DNA from: Chitinophagaceae bacterium
Lineage (GTDB): Bacteria; Bacteroidota; Bacteroidia; Chitinophagales; Chitinophagaceae
Direction of reading: 5' to 3'
Length of the DNA: 7,970 nt
NCBI GenBank assembly: GCA_025455205.1
Contig: JALOMZ010000067.1
Span: 1-7,970 of the forward strand
Below are positions 6,441 to 7,970 of this stretch, piece by piece. The position numbers and the translations under genes are program-made. Below the pieces are notes generated by a model. The model ran no database searches. It had not been told where the DNA came from and saw only the letters and a program-made list of their open reading frames with translations. How positions within the stretch are numbered: position 1 is the first letter of the stretch; each line of letters begins with the position of its first letter.

Positions 6441-6481
6441 AAAAAGAAAAGGGGCATTCATAAATGGATTACGAATGCCCC
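6441..6481 (-). terminator. Rho-independent terminator downstream of susD-like gene
   Basis: GGGGCATTC (6451-6459) and GAATGCCCC (6473-6481) form a perfect 9-base stem; three more pairs can form inside after one mismatch. Read on the minus strand the stem is followed at once by TTTTCTTTTT (6441-6450), the expected U-tract. The hairpin starts 30 bases after the susD-like stop and ends 53 bases before the GH88 ATG. It should end or attenuate the susCD transcript, so the GH88 gene needs read-through or its own promoter. I saw no convincing Bacteroidota promoter in the 53 bases between. Confidence 0.88.
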
Positions 6482-6511
6482 GTTATCAACACTGCCTGCT
6501 TCTAAACTGCG

Positions 6512-7970
6512 TTAATTGCCTGCGTTGGGGTTTATATTGGTTTCATAGGCCGGAATGGGCATGGCAAACTTGTCGCTCTTCCAATCCAGGGGTGCTGTAT
6601 TGGCACGGTCTCCGGGTGGCACATTGATGCCAACAGCCTGGAGATAGAATACCCGGTCCTGCTCAAAGGCCATTTCCTTTCTGCGTTCAATGTGGATCAT
6701 GTTCTCCGTGAGATCGGCTGCTGCCACTGGTGTCAGACCGGCACGCTGGCGCACGGCATTCAGGTCGGCCGCTGCACCGGCAAGGTCACCTTGTTTGAAG
6801 AGGATATACGCGCGGGAAAGATACAACTCAGCCGAGCGCATCAGCGGAAAGCTGGTTAGGTTGTTGTTGCCGGTTGGCAGGCGGTTGAACTTGTTGCACC
6901 AGAGGTATTCCCGGGTGTAGCCGGTGTATTCAGGGCGGGGATCATAACCAGCCGGAATGGCACGCCAGAGTTGTGCCAGACGCTTGTCTGTGCTGGTTAG
7001 TACAAAATTGCCAGCGTTGGGTATGGTACCGGGTGGGCGGTTAGCCGGGATATTGGTGATGGTGTAAGCCGAAGGGGTCCAGCCGGTTTCGTTGCAGAAG
7101 GCATCGCTGGCCGACAAAATACGACCGCCATTGATGTTGTTGTTGCCCCGGTTGGTAAAGCCCATGTAGGCGCCCTGCACGGTGCCCTTCCACTGCTGCT
7201 GCGACGTACTGTACTGCACATACTGCCATACCACTTCACGGCCCCTGGCATTGAGGGCGCCTTTGTTCCAGGCTTCAATGGGATCCTGGGTAAGGGTATA
7301 CCGGCCACTGTTCAGTACCGTGTCGGCCTGTGCCTTGGCTTTGGGCCAGTCCTTCATCTGGAAGTATACCCGGGCCAGCAGGAAGCGGGCCGCATCGCGG
7401 GTGGCCCTGTCCTGGTATTCGATGGGATCAATGCCAGACCTGAACCCGTCGGGCAGCAGGCGGATGGCATTCAGCAGGTCGCTCACCAGCAGGTCGTACA
7501 CTTCCTTCACGGTAGAACGGCTCTTATTGGGGAAGGGTTCCTTGGAGGGCTCGGTCATCAGGGGTATGGCCTTGGCCTCATTGCCTGCCGTAGCTCCATA
7601 AGCAGGGGCATGGATGCGCACCAGGGTGAAGTAGTTATAGGCCCGCAGGAAATAGGCTTCACCTACCAGCCTGTCGGTCCAGGTAGGACCAAATTGATCT
7701 TTGAAGGCCCCGTTCTTGGCTACCCAGCCTATCACTTCGTTGCACAGGGCAACAGCCTGGTAAGGACCCTGCCATATGTTACGGTGGATACCCATGTCGT
7801 TGCGGGTATTCACCCGGTTGTACAGGTCGTTCTCAGGCAGAACTTCGAGTACCTCGTTCAGCCTGGCGACCGCGGCTTCGAAGCGCCCTTCCTGATAGAG
7901 AGCCTGGGCCTGGGTCAGACCTTCGTGGTACATTCCGCCCAGGCGTTGCACCTCCCGGAGTTCACCGTCG
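6512..7970 (-). CDS. RagB/SusD family glycan-binding outer-membrane protein, N-terminus cut by window edge
   Basis: The frame is open through the right edge; 485 residues and the stop are visible. The family is usually 500-600 residues, so roughly the first 80-100, with the lipoprotein signal peptide, should lie beyond 7970. The GTG at 7951 is internal, since the frame continues upstream of it. Typical SusD features include an early TPR-like helix pair (ALYQEGRFEAAVARLNEVL), GEAYFLRAYNYFTLVRIHAP, the late helix AELYLSRAYILFKQGDLAGA with NAVRQRAGL, the HIERRKEMAFEQDR segment, and the family's standard ending (FAMPIPAYETNINPNAGN). SusD-like lipoproteins sit on the cell surface as lids on SusC-type TonB-dependent transporters and pass oligosaccharides to them; a susC-like gene is expected just upstream, outside the window. 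The following enzymes suggest an acidic, pectin-like ligand, but SusD sequence alone does not reveal the glycan. Confidence 0.95.
   Translation of the reverse strand, partial: DGELREVQRLGGMYHEGLTQAQALYQEGRFEAAVARLNEVLEVLPENDLYNRVNTRNDMGIHRNIWQGPYQAVALCNEVIGWVAKNGAFKDQFGPTWTDRLVGEAYFLRAYNYFTLVRIHAPAYGATAGNEAKAIPLMTEPSKEPFPNKSRSTVKEVYDLLVSDLLNAIRLLPDGFRSGIDPIEYQDRATRDAARFLLARVYFQMKDWPKAKAQADTVLNSGRYTLTQDPIEAWNKGALNARGREVVWQYVQYSTSQQQWKGTVQGAYMGFTNRGNNNINGGRILSASDAFCNETGWTPSAYTITNIPANRPPGTIPNAGNFVLTSTDKRLAQLWRAIPAGYDPRPEYTGYTREYLWCNKFNRLPTGNNNLTSFPLMRSAELYLSRAYILFKQGDLAGAAADLNAVRQRAGLTPVAAADLTENMIHIERRKEMAFEQDRVFYLQAVGINVPPGDRANTAPLDWKSDKFAMPIPAYETNINPNAGN

Noticed and set aside
7949..7951. GTG as the start codon of the SusD-like gene.
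   Set aside because: The same frame stays open to 7970, the following residues already sit within a TPR-like segment, and no signal peptide or lipobox follows, so the true start must be outside the window.

Overview
This window looks like part of a polysaccharide utilization locus (PUL) from a Bacteroidota genome, most likely a Chitinophagaceae-type soil or plant-associated bacterium. The evidence is a RagB/SusD-type glycan-binding protein, a run of signal-peptide-bearing glycoside hydrolases on one strand, A-rich start regions without clear Shine-Dalgarno sequences, and an intergenic region full of small palindromic repeats of the kind common in that group. The genus cannot be fixed from the sequence alone.

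All five genes lie on the minus strand, so transcription runs from 7970 down to 1. In that order they are: a SusD-like protein whose N-terminus lies beyond 7970 (6512-7970); a Rho-independent terminator (6441-6481); a GH88 unsaturated glucuronyl hydrolase (5155-6387); a roughly 690-base gene-free stretch with several hairpins and repeats (4469-5154); a first GH28 pectinase-type enzyme (2933-4468); a second GH28 enzyme 21 bases further on (1391-2911); and, 27 bases after that, a GH42-like clan-A glycosidase whose C-terminus is cut off at base 1. The last three genes are spaced like one operon.

Inferred biology: an outer-membrane SusC/SusD pair (SusC would lie upstream, outside the window) captures an acidic, pectin-like glycan. 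Periplasmic GH28 enzymes cut galacturonic-acid linkages, the GH42-like enzyme removes a side-chain sugar (perhaps galactose), and the GH88 enzyme removes 4,5-unsaturated uronic acid left by a polysaccharide lyase that is not in the window. The exact substrate (homogalacturonan, rhamnogalacturonan or another uronate-containing polymer) cannot be read from the sequence.

The most notable points are: substitutions at canonical active-site motifs in both GH28 enzymes and in the GH42-like enzyme; the cluster of palindromic repeats, including an exact 26-base pair and a degenerate third copy; and the terminator that separates susD from the enzyme genes. I found no RNA genes, CRISPR array, insertion sequence or clearly new defence-like system.
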